Positions 1 through 9,200 of a DNA stretch of 64,000 nucleotides are shown one piece after another (positions within the stretch are counted from its first letter, which is position 1; every line of letters starts with the position of its first letter). The DNA is from CANJXF01 sp043775015 (lineage in GTDB: Bacteria; Verrucomicrobiota; Verrucomicrobiia; Limisphaerales; CANJXF01). Made by a program: the position numbers and the translations under genes. The stretch spans positions 6,252 to 70,251 of the forward strand of contig JAYVSV010000013.1 in assembly GCA_043775015.1 (NCBI GenBank), given 5' to 3'. The notes beneath the pieces are model-generated. The model saw only the letters and a list, made by a program, of their open reading frames with translations, had not been told where the DNA came from and did not search any database.

Positions 1-1133
1 CGACGGACAGCCGCGAGCATTATCGCGACTATCAAAATCCGGCACCCTATTTCGGAATGGCTCCGGAAGCGCTTCTACAAGGTCTCGCGAAGCTGCCTGA
101 CATCGAAGTTCATGTTATTTCATGTTTGCGGAAGCCGGTTTCTTCGCCCGATAAACTTGCCCTCAATATTTGGTATCACGGTCTGCAGGTCTCCAATTTA
201 GGTTGGATGAAGACCGGGTATCAGGGGTGCATTCGCGCGGTTCGGAAACGGTTAAAGCACATCCAGCCGGACATTGTCCACGGGCAGGGAACCGAACGCG
301 ACTGCGTCCTTGGCGCCGTGTTTTCCGGTTTTCCTAACGTAGCCACCATCCACGGCAACATGGCTGAACTGGCCCGCTTGTTTCATGCACGAATTGGGAG
401 CTTTGGCTGGCTCGCCGCGCGATTGGAAAACTTTGCCTTGAAACGAACAGCAGGAGTGTTTTGCAATTCTGCCTATACGGAACGCTTGGTCGAACCACGC
501 GCAAAGCGAGTCTGGCGGGTGTCTAATCCCGTGCGGGAAGAATTTTTTAAAGCGCCAACCCGGACCAGCACAATCGAGAAATGCATTCTCGTAAATGTGG
601 GTTTGATTTCTGAGCGAAAAAGGCAGGTTGAACTTCTTGATCTGGCAAAAAATCTGCACGACCAGGGGTTGAACTTTGAATTGCATTTTATTGGGCATGC
701 CGCTGGCAGTGGAAACTATACTCAAACTTTTTTGGATCGAATAAAGGAGGCCGAGCGAAAGGGATATGCGCGCTATCTCGGTCCGAAATCGACATCTGAA
801 CTGATCGCTTTGTTCGATGGTGCGTCAGCCATGATTCATTTCCCGAGCGAAGAGGCGTTTGGTCTGGTGGTGCCGGAAGCTTTGGCGAGAGAGTTGAAAT
901 TTTTCGGATCAGATGTGGGTGGAATCCGAGACATCGCTGCGGGTATTCCGGGTGCCGAGCTTTTCGAAATGAACAGCTGGCCGGCTCTAACTGAGGCGGT
1001 GTTTCGCTGGATCAAGGGTGGCTTCCAAAAACCGTCGGGTGCCGCCGAAATCATGCGGAAACGTTATCACCCGGAGGTCATCGCCCGGCGTCATTTGGAA
1101 ATTTATCAGGAAGTCTTGAGCACTGTTTCATAA
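1..1133 (+). CDS. GT4 glycosyltransferase, 5' end outside window
   Basis: Probable GT-B fold glycosyltransferase that moves a sugar from a nucleotide donor to a surface-polysaccharide intermediate at the cytoplasmic side of the membrane. The first ATG is at 57, but the frame stays open to base 3 and upstream codons (for example HYRDYQNPAPYFG) look like genuine protein, so the true start lies before the window. Visible landmarks are the VHGQGTERD segment, TIHGN near residue 100, and the C-terminal donor-binding region with SEEAFGLVVPEALA, where the two Glu of the GT4 E-x7-E motif fall. The acceptor sugar cannot be told. The 3' end overlaps the convergent gene at 1106 by 28 bases. Confidence 0.85.
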   Translation, partial: TDSREHYRDYQNPAPYFGMAPEALLQGLAKLPDIEVHVISCLRKPVSSPDKLALNIWYHGLQVSNLGWMKTGYQGCIRAVRKRLKHIQPDIVHGQGTERDCVLGAVFSGFPNVATIHGNMAELARLFHARIGSFGWLAARLENFALKRTAGVFCNSAYTERLVEPRAKRVWRVSNPVREEFFKAPTRTSTIEKCILVNVGLISERKRQVELLDLAKNLHDQGLNFELHFIGHAAGSGNYTQTFLDRIKEAERKGYARYLGPKSTSELIALFDGASAMIHFPSEEAFGLVVPEALARELKFFGSDVGGIRDIAAGIPGAELFEMNSWPALTEAVFRWIKGGFQKPSGAAEIMRKRYHPEVIARRHLEIYQEVLSTVS

Positions 1134-2113
1134 ACCGCCTTTAGTTGTTCGCCGATCTCAATCCACGTTTTGGGACGCGGTGGAGCCGGTAAAAGCGGGC
1201 AACCTTCGTAAAATGTTTTTAGAAAACCAGCCGTGACTCCAGATGATTTAATGACCGGGCAATAGGAGACATTTTTTCCAAAGGCGCTGTGCGCCCACGG
1301 CAAGTCGCTCAGGAGCAGGGGACAACCACACGCCGCTGCCTCCAGCGCGGAAAGACTTAAACTTTCCATGGTGCTGAGCAAAACAAAGCCCCGCGCCTCC
1401 TGGTAAATTCGAGACAGCACTTCACGATCATAGATCGCGCCCTGGTATTTCAACACCTGCGGGTTTTCCCGAGCCAGGGAAATAAAGCGTTGTGCATAAA
1501 CGTCCGTCTCCGCATACGGCTTTCCAATAATCCACAATGGAGTTTGCGCGAGCACCGCCGCCTGGGCCAATTCGAGGACTCCCTTGCGCTCGGTAATGGT
1601 TGCGCTGCAAACCAGCCATGGGCCGCGCTCAACCCCGTGATTCTCGAAAAAGGGCAGCTCAACTCCGTTCGGAACCACGAAAACTTTTTCGTGCGGTGCC
1701 CCAAAAACCTGGCGCATCAAGTGGGCTTCCCAGTCGGTCAAGGCAATGCATCCATCGGCCAGGCGATACGATTCCCAATTGAAGGATGAAGAGATGTAAC
1801 GGGGAATGAACTTTGAAACCGTGCGAACGGCTAATTTATGGAGGTTCTGTTTCCAAGGTGGCCGGGAGCCTTGTCCGGTCAGCAGATCAGCGATAATGAC
1901 CTTTAAACCTTTGTTCTGGGCCAGTTGGAGATGTGAGACTGGAATTCTGCCAAAGTGGTGCAGTATGTCGCCCGCCTGTGAGACATCCCACCATCGCAAA
2001 TACTCCACCGTCACGCCCACTTTTTCCAGTGCGCATTTGGTTTGTTCAATTTGGGTTTGCATTCCGCCATGAGCGAACATGAAAGGCAGATGGCAATTGA
2101 ATAAAACTTTCAT
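1106..2113 (-). CDS. GT4 glycosyltransferase
   Basis: GT-B type glycosyltransferase of about 335 residues, part of the polysaccharide block. It opens with MKVLFNCHLPF and a glycine-rich HGGMQTQIE loop typical of GT4 N-terminal domains. The donor domain has a VVPNGVELPFF hinge, then SATITERKGVLELAQA, and ends with ESLSLSALEAAACGCPLLLSD, which contains the E-x7-E region. An ATG at 2125 would add four residues (MSGP). I prefer 2113 because family proteins begin at the MKVLF strand; neither start has an obvious ribosome site. Acceptor unknown. Confidence 0.85.
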   Translation of the reverse strand: MKVLFNCHLPFMFAHGGMQTQIEQTKCALEKVGVTVEYLRWWDVSQAGDILHHFGRIPVSHLQLAQNKGLKVIIADLLTGQGSRPPWKQNLHKLAVRTVSKFIPRYISSSFNWESYRLADGCIALTDWEAHLMRQVFGAPHEKVFVVPNGVELPFFENHGVERGPWLVCSATITERKGVLELAQAAVLAQTPLWIIGKPYAETDVYAQRFISLARENPQVLKYQGAIYDREVLSRIYQEARGFVLLSTMESLSLSALEAAACGCPLLLSDLPWAHSAFGKNVSYCPVIKSSGVTAGFLKTFYEGCPLLPAPPRPKTWIEIGEQLKAVYETVLKTS

Positions 2114-2260
2114 AGGCCCGGACATGCAAAAATCATCAGTAATGCTGACTCACATTTTCACACTTTGACAAGTTTCAAAAAACACGGCATCTAATCTGAG
2201 TATTTTGCTTCGGAAAAAATTTGTGCTTTCTGAAGAATTTACCCTACCTTGTGCGCCTGA

Positions 2261-3823
2261 ATGACGAGAAAGATACTGTGGCCCGTTTTATATGTCTGTG
2301 TTCCGCTGGCCATCATTGTGGGATATTTGCTGGCGACTCCTGACGATTTCGTCTCATTTGGGATCATGGGTTTTGTGATGCTCGGGCTTAGTCTTCCTTT
2401 GTTGTTACGCTGGCATCATGAGATTCTGATTGTCAGTTGGAACGCCGCTCTTGTTTTATTCTTTTTACCGGGTCGGCCTTACCTCTGGATTTTGATGTCG
2501 TGCGTTACCCTGTTCATTGCGGTGTTAAGACAGGCGATGTTTAGGAACGTCCGCTCATATCAGGTTCCTGTCGTAACTCGGCCCTTGTTGGCTCTGGCGG
2601 GCGTTGTGTTGGCGACCGCTTTTTTAAGGGGTGGAATAGGACTGAAATCCCTGGGTGGATCCACGTTTGGTGGCAAGGGTTATTTCTATATTTTTGCCGC
2701 AGTGGTTGGCTACTTCGCTTTGGCCAGCGTCCGAATCCCACCGCCGCGAGCCAGGATTTATATTGTTTTGTTTTTCCTCTCGGGATTGACGGCCTTGGTG
2801 AGCAACTTGGCGTATGTGGCCGGCCCTGAATTCTATTTTTTATACAATTTTTTCCCTTCGGAATTAGCAGCGGACCAAGCGCTGGCTACGGAAGGATTTT
2901 CCACATCGGCTATTTTGCGAGTAGCAGGATTGACGTTTGGATGCCTGGCCGTTTTTACGGCATTAATCGCGCACGATGGGCTACGCCGGGTGTTGGATAT
3001 TCGAAGACCATTAAAGCTCATTTTGCTGGCACTCACTGTTCTAGGCAGTCTCGTCGGTGGCTATCGGTCAATAGTGATCCTATTCGGACTTATCTTCGTT
3101 TTCATGTTTGTTCTGGAACGGCTCCATCGAACTCCGCTGTTCCCAAGACTACTGATGGTTTGCTTGATTGGCGCAGTTATCGTTCTCCCATTTCTGCAAA
3201 AAATGCCATTATCCGTCCAACGCGCTTTAAGTTTTCTTCCGGTTAATGTTGATTCCGGTGCCAGACTGGATGCCGAGGCATCCACACAATGGCGCCTGGA
3301 TATGTGGGAAATACTTTTGCCACAGGTCCCTCAATATTTTTGGAAAGGAAAGGGTTACACGATTGACCCGGGCCAGATGTACATGGCCGAGCAATTGGCG
3401 AATAGTGGCAATGGGAGCACGATTGATGTCGCCATTCTCTCGGGGAATTACCATAGCGGGCCGTTTTCGGTTGTAATTCCCTTCGGTGTTTTTGGCTTGC
3501 TAACTTTTCTTTGGTTTTTGTGGGCAGGATGGCGGGTTCTTTACCATAATTATCGATTTGGCGACCCGGAGTTAAAGCATTTTAATACATTTCTGCTGGC
3601 TTACTATTTGGCTAAAACGGTTTTCTTTTTTCTGATCGTTGGCCAACTCAATACCGATCTGTTTTTTTTCACAGGCTTGATCGGATTGAGCATTAGCCTG
3701 AATGGAGGTATGAAAAAGGCCGAGTCAGACGCATCTCCGAAAACACATACCCCGATCAAAATAAACCACTCAGCAAGGGCCGTTGAATCTTTGCGTCCCG
3801 CATTGCATCAGAGCCATGTTTAA
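2261..3823 (+). CDS. O-antigen ligase/polymerase-like membrane protein (Wzy type), copy 1
   Basis: Polytopic inner-membrane protein of 520 residues with about 10 to 12 hydrophobic segments from the N-terminus to about residue 480. A long polar loop lies near residues 340-410 (ASTQWRLDMWEILLPQVPQ, then GNYHSGPFSVVIPFG). This is the layout of the O-antigen ligase/polymerase superfamily, which polymerises or transfers lipid-linked glycans at the periplasmic face. It is closely related along its length to the next gene (shared LPGRP, GGI-LGSLGG and YRFGDP). Its stop overlaps the next start in ATGTTTAA, so the pair is probably translationally coupled. Polymerase versus ligase cannot be decided. 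Confidence 0.75.
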   Translation: MTRKILWPVLYVCVPLAIIVGYLLATPDDFVSFGIMGFVMLGLSLPLLLRWHHEILIVSWNAALVLFFLPGRPYLWILMSCVTLFIAVLRQAMFRNVRSYQVPVVTRPLLALAGVVLATAFLRGGIGLKSLGGSTFGGKGYFYIFAAVVGYFALASVRIPPPRARIYIVLFFLSGLTALVSNLAYVAGPEFYFLYNFFPSELAADQALATEGFSTSAILRVAGLTFGCLAVFTALIAHDGLRRVLDIRRPLKLILLALTVLGSLVGGYRSIVILFGLIFVFMFVLERLHRTPLFPRLLMVCLIGAVIVLPFLQKMPLSVQRALSFLPVNVDSGARLDAEASTQWRLDMWEILLPQVPQYFWKGKGYTIDPGQMYMAEQLANSGNGSTIDVAILSGNYHSGPFSVVIPFGVFGLLTFLWFLWAGWRVLYHNYRFGDPELKHFNTFLLAYYLAKTVFFFLIVGQLNTDLFFFTGLIGLSISLNGGMKKAESDASPKTHTPIKINHSARAVESLRPALHQSHV

Positions 3824-5381
3824 TCGCTCTATTACAATCCGCGCCCTGGTTATTTTGTGCATTTGTGTGCCTCTGGCCGTGATATTGGGCTACTTGTCGG
3901 CCGTGCCGCTTGGGTGGACGACGCTGATTGTCTTTGGGTTTATCGTCGCGATGTTTTTAACGCCATTTTTTCTGCGCTGGCATTATTTCATGTTGATTGC
4001 GAGCTGGAACATGAGTGCGGTAGTGTTTTTACTTCCTGGTCGGCCTCCTTTATGGCTCCCCATGGCCGCCATCAGTCTGTTGCTCTCTTTGTTGGCTTAT
4101 ACCTTGGACAAGAGAAAAGCATATTTATCTGCACCCTCTGTCGTGCGCCCACTTTTGTTTCTAGGCGCGGTTGTGTTAGTCACCGCACAGTTGCGCGGTG
4201 GGATTAAACTGGGGTCGCTTGGAGGAGATGCCGCCGGAGGGAAGCGTTATATTTTATTATTGGGTGCAATCCTCGCCTACTTTGCTCTCACTTGGAATAC
4301 CATTGCCAGAAAACAGGCCTACTCGTATGGGTCTGCTTTCTTCCTCGGAGGTGCAACGTCAGCTATTGGCAATCTTCTTCCATTCATAAATCCGGCTTTC
4401 TACATCATTTTTCTCATTTTTCCGGCTGAACAAAGCGGATTTGAGGCCATAGGCGTGTTGCAGCAGGCAGCGGTAAACAGACTGGGCGGCCTGACTTTTG
4501 CAAGCACGGCCATTTTTTGCACCCTGTTGGCGCGCTATGGCATCGGCGGCGTATTCGATATTTCTTCTCCCCTGAAATTTCTTCCATGTCAGTTCAAAGG
4601 AGGGTTTGAAGTGAACAAGCCGTGGCGTTTAATTTTGTTTTTTTTCACTTTGGGGTTAAGTCTCGTGGGCGGTTTTCGTTCGGCTCTTATCGTCTTTGCC
4701 TTGATTTTCTGCGTCCAATTTTATTATGAAAAACTTTTTCAAACGCGTCTTTTTCCCGCGTTCATTTTTGCTGGAATTGTTCTCGCGGCCGCCATTCTTC
4801 CAATGGCTGATAAACTCCCGTTGGCGATGCAGCGTGCGATTAGTTTTCTCCCGGTTGAGATAGATCCAGTCGCGCAGTCGAGTGCTGATGCATCGACAGA
4901 GTGGCGCGTGACCATGTGGAAATTGGTCTTGCCGCAGGTGCCACAATATCTTTTTCTGGGAAAGGGTTACGCACTCAATTCTCATGAGATGGAAATACTC
5001 GCTGATCAAATAGCGCGAGGTCAGGGTGACACTATGGATATGGCGTGGATGGCGGGCGATTATCACAACGGGCCACTCTCGGTCATTATGCCTCTCGGAA
5101 TCTGGGGGGTGATCGGCTTTATTTGGTTTCTCGTCGCCGCCATCAGGGCGCTCTCTCAGAATTACAGGTTTGGCGATCCTGCGCTGTTAAATCTCAATCG
5201 ATTTCTTCTGGTATTTTTTATTGCGCGCACCGTCCATTTTTTCTTTTTCTTCGGTTCCCTCTACTCCGATTTGGTTTTGTTTACTGGAATCATCGGCTTG
5301 AGCGTCAGCTTGAACGGAGGCGTCTTGGAAAGAAAATACAAGCCTGCTGAGATTGCTGAACCCGAACCGACAACGGTCTAA
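3816..5381 (+). CDS. O-antigen ligase/polymerase-like membrane protein (Wzy type), copy 2
   Basis: Second, tandem member of the same membrane family, about 521 residues from the ATG at 3816. An upstream ATG at 3783 would add 11 poorly conserved residues and overlap the previous gene more deeply, so 3816, giving MFNRSITIRALVILC, is preferred. It aligns with copy 1 over its whole length, including the large polar loop (ASTEWRVTMWKLVLPQVPQ and AGDYHNGPLSVIMPLG). The duplicates are clearly diverged, so they probably differ in substrate rather than being a recent copy. The 3' end is 7 bases from the downstream GT2 gene, so all three are likely one transcript. Confidence 0.75.
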   Translation: MFNRSITIRALVILCICVPLAVILGYLSAVPLGWTTLIVFGFIVAMFLTPFFLRWHYFMLIASWNMSAVVFLLPGRPPLWLPMAAISLLLSLLAYTLDKRKAYLSAPSVVRPLLFLGAVVLVTAQLRGGIKLGSLGGDAAGGKRYILLLGAILAYFALTWNTIARKQAYSYGSAFFLGGATSAIGNLLPFINPAFYIIFLIFPAEQSGFEAIGVLQQAAVNRLGGLTFASTAIFCTLLARYGIGGVFDISSPLKFLPCQFKGGFEVNKPWRLILFFFTLGLSLVGGFRSALIVFALIFCVQFYYEKLFQTRLFPAFIFAGIVLAAAILPMADKLPLAMQRAISFLPVEIDPVAQSSADASTEWRVTMWKLVLPQVPQYLFLGKGYALNSHEMEILADQIARGQGDTMDMAWMAGDYHNGPLSVIMPLGIWGVIGFIWFLVAAIRALSQNYRFGDPALLNLNRFLLVFFIARTVHFFFFFGSLYSDLVLFTGIIGLSVSLNGGVLERKYKPAEIAEPEPTTV

Positions 5382-5388
5382 AAAGCCG

Positions 5389-6222
5389 ATGCGCTTTTCC
5401 ATTGTCACCCCCAGTTTTCGAAGTTCGAAATGGCTGAAACTCTGCATCTCCTCCGTCGCAGATCAAGGCGTTGAGCTGGAACACACCGTGCAGGACGCCG
5501 GTTCCGATGATGGCACACTTGATTGGCTGCTGCTTGAGAAACGCGTCAACGTTTGCGTCGAAAAAGATCAAGGCATGTACGACGCCGTCAATCGTGGCTT
5601 AAAGAAAAGCTCGGGTGAGATTTGTGCGTATCTAAATTGTGACGAGCAATATCTCCCCGGCGCTTTGGCTTCAGTTGAAGAATTTTTCGAGCGAAATCCC
5701 GACATCGAAATTGTTTTCGGCAATGCCATCGTGGTTGATTCCCAAGGTGAATTTCTTTGCCATCGTAAATCTCTCTTGCCGTTAAAACCGCACACAAAAA
5801 TTTCGAGTAATTTAGCCATCCTCACCTGTGGAACTTTTTTCCGTCGCTCTGTTTTCGAAAAACGCGGCCTTTGGTTTAATCCAAAAATGAGGGCCTTAGG
5901 AGATGCCGACTGGTTGATCCGCTGTCTGGAGCAAAACGTCCCGATGGGATTGCTCGACACGTTCACCTCGGTTTTTACGAACACAGGAAAAAATCTGAGC
6001 CTCAACGCGGATGCCCAACGGGAGAATGCAAATCTTCTCTCCGCCGCGTCTCCGTGGCTTCGAGCGTCCCGCCCTCTGATCATTGCTCATCATCGACTGC
6101 GCAAGTGGATGAAAGGGGGTTATTGCCAAAAGCCGTTTGACTACTCCATTTATACTGCCGGCAGCCTGGGAAAAAGAGTTTCGTTCCATGTTGCCCGCCC
6201 GGTGGCTCGATGGGTTCGTTAA
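5389..6222 (+). CDS. GT2 family glycosyltransferase (WcaA-like)
   Basis: GT-A fold glycosyltransferase of about 277 residues. It starts with MRFSIVTPSFRSSKWL, the usual first strand and helix of GT2 enzymes. It continues with QDAGSDDGT (uridine-binding) and an NCDEQYLPG segment in the place of the DxD metal motif (here C-D-E). A later LGDADWLIRC helps form the acceptor site. No membrane segment is visible, so it is probably a peripheral enzyme adding one residue to the lipid-linked glycan made by this block. An in-frame TTG upstream would overlap the previous gene; the ATG at 5389 fits the family better. The 3' end faces dnaE with a 5-base gap. Confidence 0.85.
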   Translation: MRFSIVTPSFRSSKWLKLCISSVADQGVELEHTVQDAGSDDGTLDWLLLEKRVNVCVEKDQGMYDAVNRGLKKSSGEICAYLNCDEQYLPGALASVEEFFERNPDIEIVFGNAIVVDSQGEFLCHRKSLLPLKPHTKISSNLAILTCGTFFRRSVFEKRGLWFNPKMRALGDADWLIRCLEQNVPMGLLDTFTSVFTNTGKNLSLNADAQRENANLLSAASPWLRASRPLIIAHHRLRKWMKGGYCQKPFDYSIYTAGSLGKRVSFHVARPVARWVR

Positions 6223-6227
6223 TCCCG

Positions 6228-9200
6228 TCACTCGTCGCCGCTGCCGCTGTTTCCATTGGATTTCGTTTCCCAACGACGCGGCGTCCGCTCCGGCAGAGAG
6301 GTATCCACCTTTGCATAATACGTTTCCTCCCCGAACTGTTCGTCCACACAACGTTGCAATTCTCCCGAGGGCGCGACCGAAAAATTTTCGTGCGTTTCAA
6401 TAAAAACCAATTCGCCGCCTGCTCGTCGCAAGCAAAGAAACAGCGGGCACTTGCCCAAGTTTGCGCTGGCCACGGCCCGAATCGATTCCAAGCCCTCCTC
6501 CGTCAAATGTGCCGCGTTTAAACGCAAGTGAACCTGTTTCGTATATTTCTTCGGCGCATCTTCCAGTGGCATCAGTTCTTGCGGAAAAATTTTTGGTTTA
6601 TCATCGCCGGTATTTACTTCCCCAACGATCAGCACCGCTTTGTTCGGGACGAGAAAACTGCGGAACTTGTCATAATTCTCGTTCATGAAAAGCACCTGCA
6701 CCGAGCCTTGCAAATCTTCCAGCGTCACCATCGCGTAAGGTTTGCCGCTCTTTTTGGAAACGCTTTGCTGCACCGCGCCGATCAATCCGCCGATCCGCGT
6801 CACCGTGCGACTCGGCAACGCAGCCAGATCGCTCGTCTTGTGCAGCGCAAATTTTTCCAGCAACGGCGCGAACGGCGTGAGCGGATGGCCCGTGACGTAA
6901 AAGCCCAGCAATTCCTTTTCGTGCGCGAGCAATTCGTGTTGCGGCCATTCCGGCAATTGTTTTTCCGGCTCAACTTTTTTCTCCGCGCGCTCTTCCAACA
7001 TGCCAAACATCGTCTCCTGCTTTTTCTGACGGTCGGAAACAATTCCAAAGGCGCGCGCCATCGCTCGATCAATGCGAGCAAACATCGTCGCGCGGGTTTC
7101 GCCAAAACAATCGCACGCACCGGATTTGATCAGCGCTTCCAAAACTTTTCGCGTGACGGCGCGGCTGTCGATTCGTTCGCAAAATTCTTCGAGCGACTTG
7201 ATTTTTCCGCCTTGTTTGCGCGCTGCCAAAATACTTTCCACCGCGCCCTCGCCAACGCCTTTGACTGCGGCGAGTCCGAAACGAATCACCGTTCCCTCGC
7301 GTGCCGGCGCAAAGGCGACATGACTTTCGTTCACATCTGGCGCAAGAACTTCCACACCAAACGCGCGCGCCTCCTCAATGAGCACACTGAGTTTTTCAGT
7401 GTTGTTCATGTCGTTGGTCATGTTCGCGCTGAGAAATTCGACGGGGTAATTCGCCTTCAGATAAGCCGTTTGATACGCGACAATCGCGTAAGCTGCTGCG
7501 TGGGATTTGTTAAAACCGTAACCCGCAAATTTTTCCAGCAAATCGAAAATCTCATTCGCTTTCGGCGCGGGAATTTTGTTCACCGTAGCGCAACCTTTCA
7601 CAAACGTCTCGCGCTGTTGCTGCATTTCCTCGACCTTTTTTTTCCCCATCGCGCGTCGCAGCAAATCCGCGCGACCGAGCGTGTAGCCAGCGAGAACCTG
7701 CGTCGCTTGCATGACTTGCTCCTGATAAATCAAAACGCCGTACGTCTCCTTGGAAATCGGTTCGAGCAACGGATGCGGATATTCAATTTTCACCTCGCCG
7801 TGACGACGCTTGATAAAATCGGGAATCAGATCCATCGGGCCGGGACGATAAAGCGCCACGAGCGCGGTGATATGTTCAATGGAACTGATTTGAAATTTTC
7901 GGCAAAGATCACGCATCCCACCCGATTCCAATTGGAAAATCCCAATCGTGTTTGCCTTGTTCAACAGGTCGTAAGTTTTCGCATCATCGAGCGGCAGATT
8001 ATCAATCGGAACTTCAATGCCTTTGGTTTGCTTGATGAGTTCGCAGGTGTTGCGAATGACCGTCAGCGTTTTCAATCCGAGAAAATCCATCTTCAGCAAA
8101 CCTAAATCGCCGACGGGATCCATCGCGTATTGCGTGACGATGACTCCATCTTCGTCCTGCTTGAGCGGGACCAGATTCATCAGCGGTTGATCGCCAATGA
8201 CAACTCCGGCGGCGTGAACCGAGGCATTGCGCGTGATGTCTTCAAGAATAAAGGCGGTGTCGATCAGTTCGCGCGTGGTTTCTTCCGTATCGTAAGCCGC
8301 TTTGAGTTCCGGATTTTGCTTCAGAGCTTTCGCCAGATCCATTTTCAATTCCGCCGGAATCATTTTCGCCAGGCGATCCCCTTCGCCGTAGCTCAAACCC
8401 ATGACGCGACCGACATCGCGCACGACCGATTTCGCTCCCATCGTGCCGAACGTGATGATTTGCGCAACGGAATCGCGCCCGTATTTTTCACGAACATACT
8501 CGATGATTTCGGCGCGCCGGTCGTCGGCGAAATCAATGTCGATGTCAGGCGGATTGACGCGCTCTGGATTGAGAAATCGTTCGAAGAGCAGTCCATAACG
8601 AATCGGATCGACGTTCGCGATTTCCAGAAGATAAGTGACGATGGAACCGGCGGCAGAACCGCGCGCCACGCAACTCACGCCTTTGCTGCGTCCGTATTGC
8701 GTGAAATCCGCGACGATTAAAAAATAATCAATGAACCCGGTTTTCTCGATGACTTTGAGCTCGAGCTGCAAACGATCCATCACCATTTTGATGGCGGCTG
8801 CAATTTCCGGTTGCTCATGTAGTGGCACGGGCGTCCCGCCCGTGCGTTTATTGTTTGCATCGCCGGGACCGGTCGCCTGTGCCGCTGCCATCCCACCACC
8901 GAACCGGTAATCGCCTTCGTTCAATTTCGCCTTGGATGGATTTTCTTCGATGTAACGGCTGATCTTTTCCAGATATTTCTCGTCGCGAACAATGTGGTCG
9001 AACGATTCGGCCTGCCAAAATTCACCGGAGCGTCCGAGGATTTTGTTCGCTTCTTTCGCTGTGAAAGATTTCCAACTCTGTAAAATATCTGCCAGTTTGT
9101 GTTCCGTCGCCGGCTTCACCAGAACGTGGACATGGTTCGGCATGATGACGTAGCTGCCGAGCAGATAACGTTCGCCATCGAAATGTTGGAGAGCCTTTTC

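Noticed and set aside
2165..2200. Sigma-70 promoter with TTGACA before the first polymerase gene
   Set aside because: A good -35-like TTGACA exists, but no convincing -10 is found at 16-18 bases.
6528..8105. Long plus-strand frame antisense to dnaE
   Set aside because: Composition is Arg/Phe/Gln-rich and fits the mirror of a biased coding strand; no domain is seen, while the dnaE frame has all motifs.
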